From positions 186,001-250,000 of the forward strand of contig NZ_BMSE01000005.1 of assembly GCF_014648995.1 (NCBI RefSeq): a stretch of DNA of 64,000 nucleotides, written 5' to 3'. A program made the translations under genes and the position numbers. A model generated the notes under the pieces. It saw only the letters and a program-made list of their open reading frames with translations. It was not told the origin of the DNA and did not search any database. The stretch comes from Streptomyces massasporeus (GTDB lineage Bacteria > Actinomycetota > Actinomycetes > Streptomycetales > Streptomycetaceae). Every line of letters starts with the position of its first letter. Within the stretch, counting starts at the first letter, position 1. Positions 1-8,804 of this stretch are shown piece after piece.

Positions 1-965
1 TCGTCGCTCTCCGGCCAGGCCGCCCGCTGCAGCCGCCCGGTGAGCGTCCGCAACCGCTCCACCAGCTCCGCCGGCTCGTGCACCACGAAGTCGAACCCGA
101 ACGCGGCCACCCACACCGCCAGATGGTCCAGGCTGTCCGAGCCGATGCGCAGCACGCACGACTCGTCGTCGATGGGCTCCACCGTGCCCAGCGTCGTCGG
201 CACCTCGTCGGCCACCTCCGTCGCCGAGCCGCGCATCGTCAGCACGGCCCGGTAGCGGTACTGCGCGGTGGTGCGCCCCGTCGACAGATAGCTCACCAGA
301 TCCTCGGTCGGCAACGGCCGCGGGCTGAAGCGCGGCCCGGTCGGCACCCTGAGCTCCAGCCGGTCGACCCGGAACCTGCGCCAGTCCGACCGCTGGGTGT
401 CCCACGCGAAGAGGTACCAGCGCCGCGCGTCGTGGACGAGCCGGTACGGCTCCACGTCACGCACCGTGCGTTCCCCGTCGTAGGACACGTAGTCGAACCG
501 GAGCCGTTCGCGGTCACGCACGGCCGAGGCGATCGCGCTCAGCGCCGACGCGTCGATCGTGCGGCCCGGCGTCGGCATGGTGACCATGGCCGCGCCGAGC
601 GTGTTGATCTGATGGCGCAGCCGGGAGGGCAGTACCTGGTCCAGCTTCGCCAGCGCCCTGACGGACGTCTCCGCGATGCCCGTGACCGCGCCCGACGCCG
701 CCGTACGCAGCCCCACCGCCACGGCCACCGCCTCCTCGTCGTCGAGCAGCAGGGGCGGCAGCGAGGCACCGGCCCCCAGCTGGTACCCGCCGCCCACACC
801 GCCGATGGCGTTGATCGGGTAGCCCAGCGCGCGCAGCTTGTCCACGTCGCGCCGGATGGTCCGCGCGCTGACGCCCAGCCGGTCCGACAATTCCTGCCCT
901 GACCAGTCACGTTGTGTCTGCATCAGCCCGAGCAGACGCAGCAGCCGCGCCGAGGTTTCCAACAT
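1..965 (-). CDS. WYL-domain helix-turn-helix regulator, 3' end cut by window edge
   Basis: The frame is open from an ATG at 965 down to base 3 with no stop, so about 321 residues are visible and the C-terminus lies outside the window. The N-terminal ~60 residues form a DeoR/HTH_11-type winged helix (MLETSARLLRLLGLMQ, then SARTIRRDVDKLRALGYPI). A WYL-type effector region follows, with RWYLFAWD and RFRVDRLELRV at about residues 190-215. This is the YafY family of ligand-responsive transcription factors. It is divergent from the NmrA-like gene starting at 1047, with an 81-base gap containing a GCGGTCA-N5-TGACCGC palindrome, so it probably controls that neighbour and itself. The family call is firm. 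The target and ligand are inferred or unknown. Confidence 0.9.
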   Translation of the reverse strand, partial: MLETSARLLRLLGLMQTQRDWSGQELSDRLGVSARTIRRDVDKLRALGYPINAIGGVGGGYQLGAGASLPPLLLDDEEAVAVAVGLRTAASGAVTGIAETSVRALAKLDQVLPSRLRHQINTLGAAMVTMPTPGRTIDASALSAIASAVRDRERLRFDYVSYDGERTVRDVEPYRLVHDARRWYLFAWDTQRSDWRRFRVDRLELRVPTGPRFSPRPLPTEDLVSYLSTGRTTAQYRYRAVLTMRGSATEVADEVPTTLGTVEPIDDESCVLRIGSDSLDHLAVWVAAFGFDFVVHEPAELVERLRTLTGRLQRAAWPESD

Positions 966-986
966 GGCGAGAGTTTCGCATCAATG

Positions 987-1005
987 GCGGTCAATAGATG
1001 ACCGC
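987..1005. promoter_or_regulatory. Palindromic operator candidate between WYL regulator and oxidoreductase
   Basis: Perfect 7-bp inverted repeat GCGGTCA-ATAGA-TGACCGC in the 81-base divergent intergenic space. It lies 22 bases upstream of the regulator start and 41 bases upstream of the oxidoreductase start. Likely binding site of the WYL protein, inferred from position only. Confidence 0.5.
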
Positions 1006-1046
1006 GAATGCTCCTAACGTCGCTCCCAGACGGAAGGAGACCCCCC

Positions 1047-1871
1047 ATGACCATTCTCGTAGCCGGTGCCACGGGCAACGTCGGACGTCCCCTCGTGGAG
1101 CAGCTGCTCGCCTCGGGACACCAGGTGCGCGCCCTGACCCGCAATCCCGCCAAGGCCGATCTGCCGGCCGGCGCCGAGGCCGTCGCCGGGAACCTGGCGG
1201 ACACCGCCAGCCTGGCCCAGGCCTTCGACGGAGTGAGCGCCGCCCACCTGATCAGCTTCAACGGCGAGGACTTCTCCCCGCTGACGAACGGCGTGGAGAT
1301 CGCCGAACTGGCGCGCAAGGCCGGCGTCCGCCGGGTGACGGTGCTCAAGGGCGATGTGGAGAAGAGCCCGCTGGAGGAGGCGGTCGAGGCCAGTGGCCTG
1401 GAGTGGACCCACCTCTCGCCGGTGGAGTTCATGTCCAACGCTCTGGAATGGGCCGAGTCCATCACCTCCGAGGGCGTCGTCCGCGAGGCGTTCGCCGAGG
1501 CCAAGAGCGCCATGGTGCACGAGGCGGACATCGCCGCGGTCGCCGCGGTCGCCCTGACCGCGGACGGCCACGCGGGCCAGGAGTACTGGCTCACCGGCCC
1601 CGAGGCGCTGACCCCTCCGGACAAGGTCCGCATCATCGCCGAGGCCCTCGGCCGCGAGGTGCGCTATGTCGAGCTGTCCCAGGACGAGATCGTCGGGCAG
1701 TGGCGCGAACAGGGCTACTCGGACGAGGACATCGAGTTCTTCATCATGATGCGCACCAACCCGCCGGAGGCCGGCTACACCGTGCTGCCGACGGTGGAGA
1801 AGGTCACGGGCAAGCCGGCCCGGACCTTCGCCCAGTGGGTGCGGGAGAACGCGGCCGCCTTCGGCGGCTGA
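1047..1871 (+). CDS. NmrA-like / atypical SDR NAD(P)-binding oxidoreductase
   Basis: A 274-residue protein with the Rossmann nucleotide-binding motif GATGNVG at residues 6-12 (MTILVAGATGNVGRPLVEQ). The body resembles NmrA-type atypical short-chain dehydrogenases and NAD(P)H quinone oxidoreductase-like proteins, about the usual length. The ATG at 1047 was chosen over an upstream in-frame start because GGAAGGAGA lies immediately before it at 1032-1040. Cytoplasmic; the likely role is NAD(P)-dependent reduction or redox sensing of a small molecule. It is divergently paired with the WYL regulator, a frequent arrangement. A G/C-rich hairpin closes the gene downstream. The substrate cannot be told. 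Confidence 0.85.
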   Translation: MTILVAGATGNVGRPLVEQLLASGHQVRALTRNPAKADLPAGAEAVAGNLADTASLAQAFDGVSAAHLISFNGEDFSPLTNGVEIAELARKAGVRRVTVLKGDVEKSPLEEAVEASGLEWTHLSPVEFMSNALEWAESITSEGVVREAFAEAKSAMVHEADIAAVAAVALTADGHAGQEYWLTGPEALTPPDKVRIIAEALGREVRYVELSQDEIVGQWREQGYSDEDIEFFIMMRTNPPEAGYTVLPTVEKVTGKPARTFAQWVRENAAAFGG

Positions 1872-1942
1872 CCACGGCGCGAACACAGCGCGCCGCGAGC
1901 GGCACCGACGGCACCCGGGCCGGCCGGTACCGCACCCGGACA

Positions 1943-1975
1943 GGGCCGGGCGGGAATCCCCCGCCCGCCCGGCCC
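1943..1975 (+). terminator. Hairpin terminator after the NmrA-like gene
   Basis: Perfect 12-bp inverted repeat GGGCCGGGCGGG / CCCGCCCGGCCC with a 9-base loop, 72 bases after the stop at 1871. There is no U-tract, as is usual for high-GC actinomycete hairpins. Confidence 0.5.
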
Positions 1976-2085
1976 CCTTCCGCCCGGCGCCGCGAGTTCG
2001 ACCACCGCTGTGGGCATCGTCGAGCAGCCGTGACCACCGTGGCGGACGACCTGTCGGGCCATCAGGCATCTTTCGGGAGTCCGCC

Positions 2086-3576
2086 TTGACCGCAACCGTC
2101 CCGTCGGCCGCGCGCCGGCCGGAGTCCCCCGGGGACTCCCCGTCCCTGCGGATCGCACGGTCCGCCCTGGCGACCTCCGGTCACCTCGCGGACCTGGACG
2201 CCTTCCACGCTTGGTTCACCGACTGCGGACGGCGGTTCGCGATGGAGGTGGGGGTGGTACCCCTGGACGCGCTCGCCGGCTGGCGCACCGACCCGGCCAC
2301 CGGCGACCTGCGCCACGAATCGGGACGGTTCTACGCCGTGACCGGACTGGAGGTGCACACCCCGGGCGCGCCGGTCAGCCGCTGGCGCCAGCCCATCCTC
2401 GACCAGCCGGAAGTGGGCGTCCTCGGCATCCTCGCCAAGGAGTTCGACGGCGTCCTGCACTTCCTGATGCAGGCCAAGAACGAGCCGGGCAACCCCGGCG
2501 GGCTGCAACTGTCACCGACCGTGCAGGCGACCCGCAGCAACTTCACGCGGGTGCACGGCGGTAGTCGGGTGCCCTACCTCGACCACTTCCTCGACACGTC
2601 CCGCCACCATGTGCTGGCCGATGTCCGCCAGTCCGAACAGGGGGCCTGGTTCTACCGCAAGCGCAACCGCAACATGGTGGTGCTCGTGACCGAGGACCTG
2701 GAGACGCTGGACGGCTTCTGCTGGCTGACCCTGGGTCAGCTGCACCGGCTCCTGGCCGTCGACGATCTGGTGAACATGGACGCGCGCACCGTGCTGTCCT
2801 GCCTGCCCTTCGCCGCCGCCGGCCTCTCGGACCTGAACGGCGGGCCCGCCCCGGACCCGTTCACGGCCGCCCTCGTCCGGTCCTGCGAGCCGGGGGCCAC
2901 GGACCGGCAGGAGAGCCGGGAGCTGCTCGGCTGGCTGAGCGGAATCCGCTCCGGGAGCGAGGACCGCGTCGTCCCCGTCCCCCTGCGGGACGTGGACCGG
3001 TGGCGGCTCGCCGACGGCAGGATCGTGCACGAGGACGGCGCCTTCTTCAGCGTGATGGGCGTGACCGTCTCGGCGGCAGGACGGGAGGTCCGCAGCTGGT
3101 CCCAGCCCCTGATCGAGCCGTGCGACCAGGGCGTGTGTGCCTTCCTCGTACGGCAACGGGAGGGGGTCCTGGAACTGCTCGTGCAGGCCAAGGCCCAGCC
3201 CGGGTTCGTCGACACCGCCGAACTCGCGCCCACCGTGCAGTGCACACCGTCCAACTACGACGTGCTGCCGGACCGCGCACGGCCCCCGTACCTGAACGAG
3301 GTGCTGTCCGCCCGGCCGGAGCAGATCCGCTTCGACACCGTTCTCGCCGAGGAAGGAGGGCGGTTCTTCCAGGCCCGCAACCGGTACCTCGTCGTGGAGA
3401 GCGGCGAGGACCACGACGCCCCGCGGCCCGGCTACCGCTGGGTGACCATGGCGCAGCTCTCCGAACTGCTGTGCCACAGCCACTACCTCAACGTCGAGGC
3501 CCGCAGCCTCGTCGCCTGCCTGCACGCGCTGTCCGCCGGACTTCGACCGGACCTCGAGACGGCGTCCCGACACTGA
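2086..3576 (+). CDS. NDP-hexose 2,3-dehydratase family protein
   Basis: A 496-residue protein made of two homologous halves, as in the EvaA/TylX3 type of NDP-hexose 2,3-dehydratases. Repeated family motifs are visible in both halves: ...LLMQAK-like stretches (FLMQAKNEPG and LLVQAKAQPG), SPTVQATRSN / APTVQCTPSN, the signature GAWFYRKRNRNMVV / GRFFQARNRYLVV, and MDARTVLSCLPF / VEARSLVACLHA. The enzyme removes C-2 hydroxyl as the first step of 2-deoxysugar formation from NDP-4-keto-6-deoxyglucose. The usual partner (C-3 ketoreductase) and glycosyltransferases are absent from this window. The start is TTG at 2086; a later start is possible because the first ~25 residues are weakly conserved. Probably co-transcribed with the next two or three genes. 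Confidence 0.88.
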   Translation: MTATVPSAARRPESPGDSPSLRIARSALATSGHLADLDAFHAWFTDCGRRFAMEVGVVPLDALAGWRTDPATGDLRHESGRFYAVTGLEVHTPGAPVSRWRQPILDQPEVGVLGILAKEFDGVLHFLMQAKNEPGNPGGLQLSPTVQATRSNFTRVHGGSRVPYLDHFLDTSRHHVLADVRQSEQGAWFYRKRNRNMVVLVTEDLETLDGFCWLTLGQLHRLLAVDDLVNMDARTVLSCLPFAAAGLSDLNGGPAPDPFTAALVRSCEPGATDRQESRELLGWLSGIRSGSEDRVVPVPLRDVDRWRLADGRIVHEDGAFFSVMGVTVSAAGREVRSWSQPLIEPCDQGVCAFLVRQREGVLELLVQAKAQPGFVDTAELAPTVQCTPSNYDVLPDRARPPYLNEVLSARPEQIRFDTVLAEEGGRFFQARNRYLVVESGEDHDAPRPGYRWVTMAQLSELLCHSHYLNVEARSLVACLHALSAGLRPDLETASRH

Positions 3577-3620
3577 CCACCGTTTCGACCTCAGCGTTCC
3601 CCACCACAGAGGAGACCACC

Positions 3621-3956
3621 ATGGCCGCTCCGGGCGACAGCGCGGGAAGCGTCACGTTCGTCAACAGGTTCACCGTCTCCGGCGATCCGGACGCCTTCGA
3701 GAAGGCGTTCGCCCGCGTCGCCGAGTTCATGACGGTGCAGCCGGGCATCCTCGGCTACACCCTGTCCCGGGACGTCGACGACCCCCAGCGCTACGTGAAC
3801 ATCGCACGCTGGGAGAACGCCCCGGCCCTGCGGGCCGCGGTCACCCGGCCGGGCTTCCGCGAGCACGTGGAGGAGCTGCGGCAACTGGCCGAGTCCAGCT
3901 CCGAGCTGTACGTCGAACGGCATCGCTACCTCGGCGACGGCGCACCGGCGGCATGA
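3621..3956 (+). CDS. Antibiotic biosynthesis monooxygenase (ABM) domain protein
   Basis: A 111-residue single-domain protein. The dimeric alpha+beta-barrel ABM pattern is visible: FVNRFTVSGDPDAFEKAFA, then VQPGILGYTLSRDV, then YVNIARWENAPALRAAV, then the terminal FREHVEELRQLAE helix. The family includes cofactor-independent quinone-forming oxygenases of polyketide pathways, as well as haem-degrading and uncharacterised members. The ATG at 3621 is preceded by GAGGAG. It follows the dehydratase by 44 bases and precedes the crotonyl-CoA reductase by 64 bases, so a short operon is likely. Whether it oxidises a polyketide or is a general stress enzyme is not decidable from sequence. Confidence 0.82.
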   Translation: MAAPGDSAGSVTFVNRFTVSGDPDAFEKAFARVAEFMTVQPGILGYTLSRDVDDPQRYVNIARWENAPALRAAVTRPGFREHVEELRQLAESSSELYVERHRYLGDGAPAA

Positions 3957-4020
3957 CACCCGGGCGCCCCACCGCGCCGGTCGCGGCCGACGCTTCGGTG
4001 AGACGAGAGGAGCGGTCCCC

Positions 4021-5361
4021 GTGGACGAGCTGAGCGCGGCAGTGCTGGCGGACGCGCCGCCCGCCGATCTGCTGAACACCCCCTTGCCGAAGAGCTACCG
4101 GGCAGCCTGCCTGCGGGTCGAGGACACCGGGATCTTCACCGGTGTCGATGACAAGGACGTACGCAAGACACTCCGCGTCGACGACGTGCCCCTGCCCGAA
4201 CCGGCCCCGGACGAGGTGCTGGTGGCCGTGATGGCGAGCGCCGTCAACTACAACACCGTCTGGTCGGCGACCTTCGAACCGCTGCCGACCTTCGGCTTCC
4301 TCAACCGCCTCGGCCGGCAGGGCGGTTTCGCGGCACGTCACGATCTGCCCTACCACGTGGTCGGCTCGGACGCGGCGGGCGTGGTGGTGCGCACCGGGGC
4401 CGCCGTCGCCCGGTGGAGCGCCGGCGACCACGTCGTGGTCAGTTGCGTCCAGGTCGACGACCACGAACCGGCGACCCACGGTGACGCCATGCTGGGATCG
4501 GCCCAGCGCATCTGGGGCTACGAGACCAACTTCGGCGGCCTCGCCCACTACGCCGTGGTGAAAGCGAGCCAGCTGCTGCCGAAGCCGGGGCATCTCACCT
4601 GGGAGGAGGCCGGGAGCTCCATGCTCACCGCGGCCACCTCCTACCGCATGCTGATCAGCGACAAGGGCGCCCGGATCAAGCTCGGCGACGTCGTGCTGAT
4701 CTGGGGCGCGGCCGGCGGACTGGGCGCCTTCGCGGTGCAGTTGGTCAAGCAGGCGGGCGGCATACCCGTCGCCGTGGTCGGCTCACCCGACAAGGCCCGC
4801 GCGGTGCGCGCCCTCGGCTGCGACGTGGTCCTCGACCGTACGGAGCTCGGACTGGGCGGCGGTGGCACGGGCGACGAGATCATCGCCCAGGGCAAACGGC
4901 TCGGACGCGCCATCCGCAACGCCGTCGGAGAGGACCCGGCGGTCGTCTTCGACTACGTCGGCCGGGCCACCTTCGGGCTCTCCGTCTTCGTGCTGAGGCG
5001 CGGCGGCACGGTCGTCACCTGCGGCTCCAGCACCGGCTACCAGCACGAGTTCGACAACCGCTACCTGTGGATGCACTCCAAGCGCGTCGTCGGCAGTCAC
5101 GCCGCCAACCTCATGGAACAGGCCGAGTGCAACCGGCTGTTCGACCTCGGCAAGCTCGTCCCCGTGCTGTCCGAGGTGCACGCCCTCGACGAGGTCGGCG
5201 AGGCGGCCCGCAGGGTCCAGCTCAACCGGCACACCGGCAAGGTGGGCGTCCTGTGCCTCGCGCCGCGCGAAGGGCTCGGGGTGACCGACCCCGAGCGGCG
5301 CAGCGCGCTCGGCGGCCCCACCGTCCTCAACCCGTTCCGACCCTCCGTCCCCGTGAACTGA
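4021..5361 (+). CDS. ccr: Crotonyl-CoA carboxylase/reductase
   Basis: 446 residues, matching the ~447-residue Ccr family in the medium-chain dehydrogenase/reductase superfamily. Features seen: an N-terminal MDR domain with GSDAAGVVVRTGAAVARW, ERQRI-like insert LGSAQRIWGYETNFGGLAHYA, the nucleotide-binding loop IWGAAGGLGAFAVQ at about residues 227-240, and a late stretch GSHAANLMEQAECNRLFDLGKL typical of Ccr. The enzyme converts crotonyl-CoA, CO2 and NADPH to ethylmalonyl-CoA (or reduces to butyryl-CoA). It serves the ethylmalonyl-CoA pathway or supplies polyketide extender/starter units. The GTG start at 4021 follows GAGAGGAGCGG. The neighbours (deoxysugar enzyme, ABM protein, DrrC-like protein) favour a specialised-metabolism role over primary metabolism; this is inference. 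Confidence 0.9.
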   Translation: MDELSAAVLADAPPADLLNTPLPKSYRAACLRVEDTGIFTGVDDKDVRKTLRVDDVPLPEPAPDEVLVAVMASAVNYNTVWSATFEPLPTFGFLNRLGRQGGFAARHDLPYHVVGSDAAGVVVRTGAAVARWSAGDHVVVSCVQVDDHEPATHGDAMLGSAQRIWGYETNFGGLAHYAVVKASQLLPKPGHLTWEEAGSSMLTAATSYRMLISDKGARIKLGDVVLIWGAAGGLGAFAVQLVKQAGGIPVAVVGSPDKARAVRALGCDVVLDRTELGLGGGGTGDEIIAQGKRLGRAIRNAVGEDPAVVFDYVGRATFGLSVFVLRRGGTVVTCGSSTGYQHEFDNRYLWMHSKRVVGSHAANLMEQAECNRLFDLGKLVPVLSEVHALDEVGEAARRVQLNRHTGKVGVLCLAPREGLGVTDPERRSALGGPTVLNPFRPSVPVN

Positions 5362-5384
5362 AAGGCCTTCCGGTACACCGTCGC

Positions 5385-7649
5385 ATGCGAAACACAGAAG
5401 ACGACATCGTCATCGTCGGCGCCCGCGAGAACAACCTCAAGGACGTCTCCTTACGATTGCCCAAGAACAAGATCACCGTCTTCACCGGTGTGTCCGGCTC
5501 GGGCAAGTCCTCGATGGTGTTCGACACCATCGCGGTGGAGGCGCAGCGGCAGCTGAACGGCACGTTCAGCTGGTTCATCCGCAACCAGCTGCCCAAGTAC
5601 CAGCGTCCGCACGCGGACGTCATCGCCAATCTGACCTCACCCGTCGTCGTCGACCAGAAGCCGGTCGGCGGGAACGCCCGGTCCACGGTCGGCACGATGA
5701 CCGACATCTACTCCAGCGTCCGGGTGCTCTTCTCCCGCCTGGCCACCCCCTACCACCCGCCGTCCCTCTACTCGTTCAACGACCCGCAGGGGATGTGCGC
5801 CGAGTGCGACGGCCTCGGCCAGGCGCGCCGCGTCGACGTGGACCGCATGCTGGACCGCTCCAAGTCCCTCGACGAGGGCGCCATCCAGCTCCCCACCCAC
5901 AAGGTGGGGAGCATGGACTGGCAGCAGTACGCCAACTCGGGCCACTTCGACACCGCCAAAGTCCTGAGCGACTACACGGACGACGAGTGGCAGATGCTGC
6001 TGTACGGCAGCGGCGGCAAGGTCACGGTGAGCACCGCGAACAGCACGGCCACCCTCAACTACGAAGGAGTGGTGGCGCGCTTCACCCGCACCAACCTCAA
6101 GCGCGACCTGAGCTCACTGAGCGAGCGGGGGCGGGCCAACATCGAGCGGTTCATCACCATGGGCGTGTGCACGGCCTGCGAAGGGGCCCGCCTCAACCCG
6201 ACGGCTCTCGAGGCCAGGGCCGGGTCCCACAGCATCGCCGACTGGGCGCGCATGGAGGTCAGCGACCTGATCGAGGTCCTCGGCGGCGTCGAGGACCCGG
6301 TCGCCGGCGCGATCGCCGAGGGCGTCCTCAGCGCACTGCGGCGGATCGAGACGGTCGGCCTGGGCTATCTGTCCCTGGACCGTGCGACGACGTCCCTGTC
6401 CGGCGGTGAGGCGCAGCGCCTGAAGACGGTACGCCACCTCAGCAGCAGCCTCGTCGGGATGACCTATGTGTTCGACGAGCCGAGCACCGGACTGCACCCG
6501 CGGGACGTGGGCCGGCTCAACGACATGCTGCGCGAGCTGCGCGACAAGGGCAACACGATTCTGGTCGTCGAACACGACCCGGACGTCATCGCCATCGCCG
6601 ACCACGTCGTCGACATGGGACCGGGCGCCGGTGTGCACGGCGGCGAGGTCGTCTTCGAAGGGTCCTTCGAGTCCCTCCGGCAGGCCGACACCCCGACGGG
6701 TGCCGGACTGCGCGCCATCGGCGGGGTGAAGGAGCCGGTGCGCGAGCCGGACGGTGAACTGCGCGTCGAGAACGCCGCTCTGCACAACCTGAAGAACGTC
6801 TCCGTGGGCATCCCCACCGGCACGCTCACCGCGGTCACGGGCGTGGCGGGCTCGGGCAAGAGCTCCCTGATGGCCGGTGCCTTCATGGCCGCGTACCCCG
6901 AGGCCGTGTTCGTGGACCAGTCGCCCATCAAGGCGTCCTCCCGGTCCACACCCGCCAGCCACCTCGACGTGATGGACGCGATCCGCAAGTTGTTCGCCAA
7001 GGCGACCAAGACGCCGGTCTCCCTGTTCAGCTTCAACTCGGCGGGCGCCTGCGACGAGTGCAAGGGCCGTGGTGAGATCGTCACCGAGCTCGCCTACATG
7101 GATCCGGTGCGCACACGCTGCGAGGCCTGTGAGGGCAGGCGGTTCAAGGACGAGGTGCTGGCGCACACCCTGCGCGGCCGGTCCATCGCGGACGTGCTGG
7201 AGATGTCCGCGGAGGACGCCGTGGCGTTCTTCCACGAGCGCGAGGTGCACGACAAGCTGGCCGGGCTGCTGGACGTGGGCCTGGGCTACCTCACCCTGGG
7301 CCAGCCGCTGAGCACCCTGTCCGGCGGTGAACGGCAGCGGCTGAAGCTGGTCGCGCACCTGCACCGCACCGGGGCCGTCCACGTCCTCGACGAACCCACG
7401 ACCGGGCTGCACATGTCGGACGTCGACACCCTGGTCGCCCTGCTGAACCGGCTGGTGGACCGCGGCAACACCGTCGTGGTCATCGAGCACAACCTCGACG
7501 TCGTCCGGCAGGCCGACTGGGTCGTCGACCTCGGCCCGGACGGCGGCAAGCACGGCGGCGAGATCGTCTTCACCGGCACCCCGCGCGAACTGCTGAAGTC
7601 CGACGCCTCCGTGACCGGCGCGTACCTGCGCCAGTACTGCGGCGCCTGA
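5385..7649 (+). CDS. DrrC-type UvrA-like ABC ATPase (drug self-resistance paralogue of excinuclease A)
   Basis: 754 residues, shorter than true UvrA (~950-1000) and close to the 764-residue daunorubicin-resistance protein DrrC. There are two ABC ATPase halves: Walker A GVSGSGKSS near residue 33 and GVAGSGKSS near 490, signatures LSGGEAQRLK and LSGGERQRLK, and Walker B/H-loop FDEPSTGLHPRD and LDEPTTGLHMSD. Zinc-binding Cys pairs are present (CAECDGLG, CDECKGRGE, CEACEGRR). No membrane segments. Such proteins are thought to bind DNA-drug adducts or intercalated DNA and confer resistance. Codon 23 is TTA (5451-5453), so translation should depend on the bldA tRNA. The start ATG is 23 bases after ccr, suggesting one transcript. 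A perfect 18-bp hairpin terminates it. Confidence 0.88.
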   Translation: MRNTEDDIVIVGARENNLKDVSLRLPKNKITVFTGVSGSGKSSMVFDTIAVEAQRQLNGTFSWFIRNQLPKYQRPHADVIANLTSPVVVDQKPVGGNARSTVGTMTDIYSSVRVLFSRLATPYHPPSLYSFNDPQGMCAECDGLGQARRVDVDRMLDRSKSLDEGAIQLPTHKVGSMDWQQYANSGHFDTAKVLSDYTDDEWQMLLYGSGGKVTVSTANSTATLNYEGVVARFTRTNLKRDLSSLSERGRANIERFITMGVCTACEGARLNPTALEARAGSHSIADWARMEVSDLIEVLGGVEDPVAGAIAEGVLSALRRIETVGLGYLSLDRATTSLSGGEAQRLKTVRHLSSSLVGMTYVFDEPSTGLHPRDVGRLNDMLRELRDKGNTILVVEHDPDVIAIADHVVDMGPGAGVHGGEVVFEGSFESLRQADTPTGAGLRAIGGVKEPVREPDGELRVENAALHNLKNVSVGIPTGTLTAVTGVAGSGKSSLMAGAFMAAYPEAVFVDQSPIKASSRSTPASHLDVMDAIRKLFAKATKTPVSLFSFNSAGACDECKGRGEIVTELAYMDPVRTRCEACEGRRFKDEVLAHTLRGRSIADVLEMSAEDAVAFFHEREVHDKLAGLLDVGLGYLTLGQPLSTLSGGERQRLKLVAHLHRTGAVHVLDEPTTGLHMSDVDTLVALLNRLVDRGNTVVVIEHNLDVVRQADWVVDLGPDGGKHGGEIVFTGTPRELLKSDASVTGAYLRQYCGA

Positions 7650-7656
7650 TCCGGTT

Positions 7657-7700
7657 CCCCCTCCCGCGGTGCCGACCCGGCACGGCACCGCGGGAGGGGG
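7657..7700. terminator. Bidirectional terminator, perfect 18-bp stem
   Basis: Arms at 7657-7674 and 7683-7700 pair without mismatch around an 8-base loop. It sits between the convergent UvrA-like and AI-2E-type genes and should stop transcription from both sides. Confidence 0.8.
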
Positions 7701-7703
7701 TGT

Positions 7704-8804
7704 TCAGGCCGGTTCGCCCTGGGGTCCCCGCAGCGCCTGGTACACGGACCACACCACCGCCACCAGCGGTACGGCCACCACCGCGCCGATCACCCCCGCC
7801 GCCACCGCTCCGCCGACCACCGCCAGGGCGACCACCACCGGGTGCAGACGGACGGCCCAGCTCATCACGATGGGGTGCAGGAGGTGACCCTCGATCTGGC
7901 CGATGACCACGATCAGGGCGATGACCACCAGGGCGATGAGCGGTCCCTTCGACGCCAGGGCGACGACCGCCGCGACCGCCAGGGCGATGGGCGAGCCGAT
8001 CAGGGGGATGAACGCGGCCATGAACTCCAGCAGGGCCAACGGCACGGCGAGCGGCACCCCGAGGGCGAACAGCGCGATGCCCACGAGGACCGCGTTGGTC
8101 GCCGCCACCAGCAGGATGCCGTGGGTGTACCCGGTGAAGGTCCGCCACGCCGCCCCGGCCCCGACCGCGACCCGATGCCGGGCCCGTTCGGGGAACTGGT
8201 CGCACAGCCACTGCCACTGCTTCTCGCCGGAGTGCGTGAAGAAGACCGCGCAGAACAGGGCCAGCGCGAGCACGGTCAGCACCTCGACCAGCCTGCTCGC
8301 GCCGCTGAGCGCCGTACTGATGAGGGTGGAGCGGTGGTCCGACAGGAGCTTGCCGATCCGGGACTGGAGATCGTCGAACGCGTCCGGGGGCAGCCGGAAG
8401 GGCGGGTCCTCCAGCCGACGCTCGATCCGGTCGATCCCCGCCACGAACTCCTTCTCAAGACCGGTCCGCTGGTCCGCCACGGTCTCACCCACCAGGGCCA
8501 GCGCCCCGAGGACGAGGACGATGCCGCCGATGAGGGCGGTGGCGACCGCGAGCGGCCGGGGCATGAACCGCGCCAGCAGACCGGCCGCGGGACGGAGCAC
8601 CGCCGTGATGACCAGACCGAGGAAGACGGCCACGGCGACCCGGTGGAACTGCCCGAGCAGGGAGAACGCGACCCGGACGACGATGCCGACCGCGATGAGC
8701 CGCCACGCGTACGCGGCCGCGGTCCGCAAGACGCCCGGCACGCGCGACTCGGCGTCGTTCAGGTCCGGCGGCGCCGAGACGGGTGGATCGGGGGGCGTCG
8801 ACAC
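7704..8804 (-). CDS. AI-2E family transporter-like membrane protein (PerM/UPF0118)
   Basis: 366 residues from a GTG start at 8804. Multiple hydrophobic helices are visible: an N-terminal pair (AYAWRLIAVGIVVRVAFSLL and a following VAVFLGLVITAVL), then ATALIGGIVLVLGALALVG. A long extracytoplasmic segment (about residues 125-215) follows, then C-terminal helices including the family-typical MAAFIPLIGSPIALAVAAVVAL and the final VVALAVVGGAVAAGVIGAVVAVPL. Members include quorum-signal exporter TqsA and ion antiporters; the substrate is unknown here. The first in-frame ATG upstream (8924) would add a low-complexity 40-residue leader, so the GTG is preferred. It shares a terminator with the convergent UvrA-like gene. 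Confidence 0.85.
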   Translation of the reverse strand: MSTPPDPPVSAPPDLNDAESRVPGVLRTAAAYAWRLIAVGIVVRVAFSLLGQFHRVAVAVFLGLVITAVLRPAAGLLARFMPRPLAVATALIGGIVLVLGALALVGETVADQRTGLEKEFVAGIDRIERRLEDPPFRLPPDAFDDLQSRIGKLLSDHRSTLISTALSGASRLVEVLTVLALALFCAVFFTHSGEKQWQWLCDQFPERARHRVAVGAGAAWRTFTGYTHGILLVAATNAVLVGIALFALGVPLAVPLALLEFMAAFIPLIGSPIALAVAAVVALASKGPLIALVVIALIVVIGQIEGHLLHPIVMSWAVRLHPVVVALAVVGGAVAAGVIGAVVAVPLVAVVWSVYQALRGPQGEPA

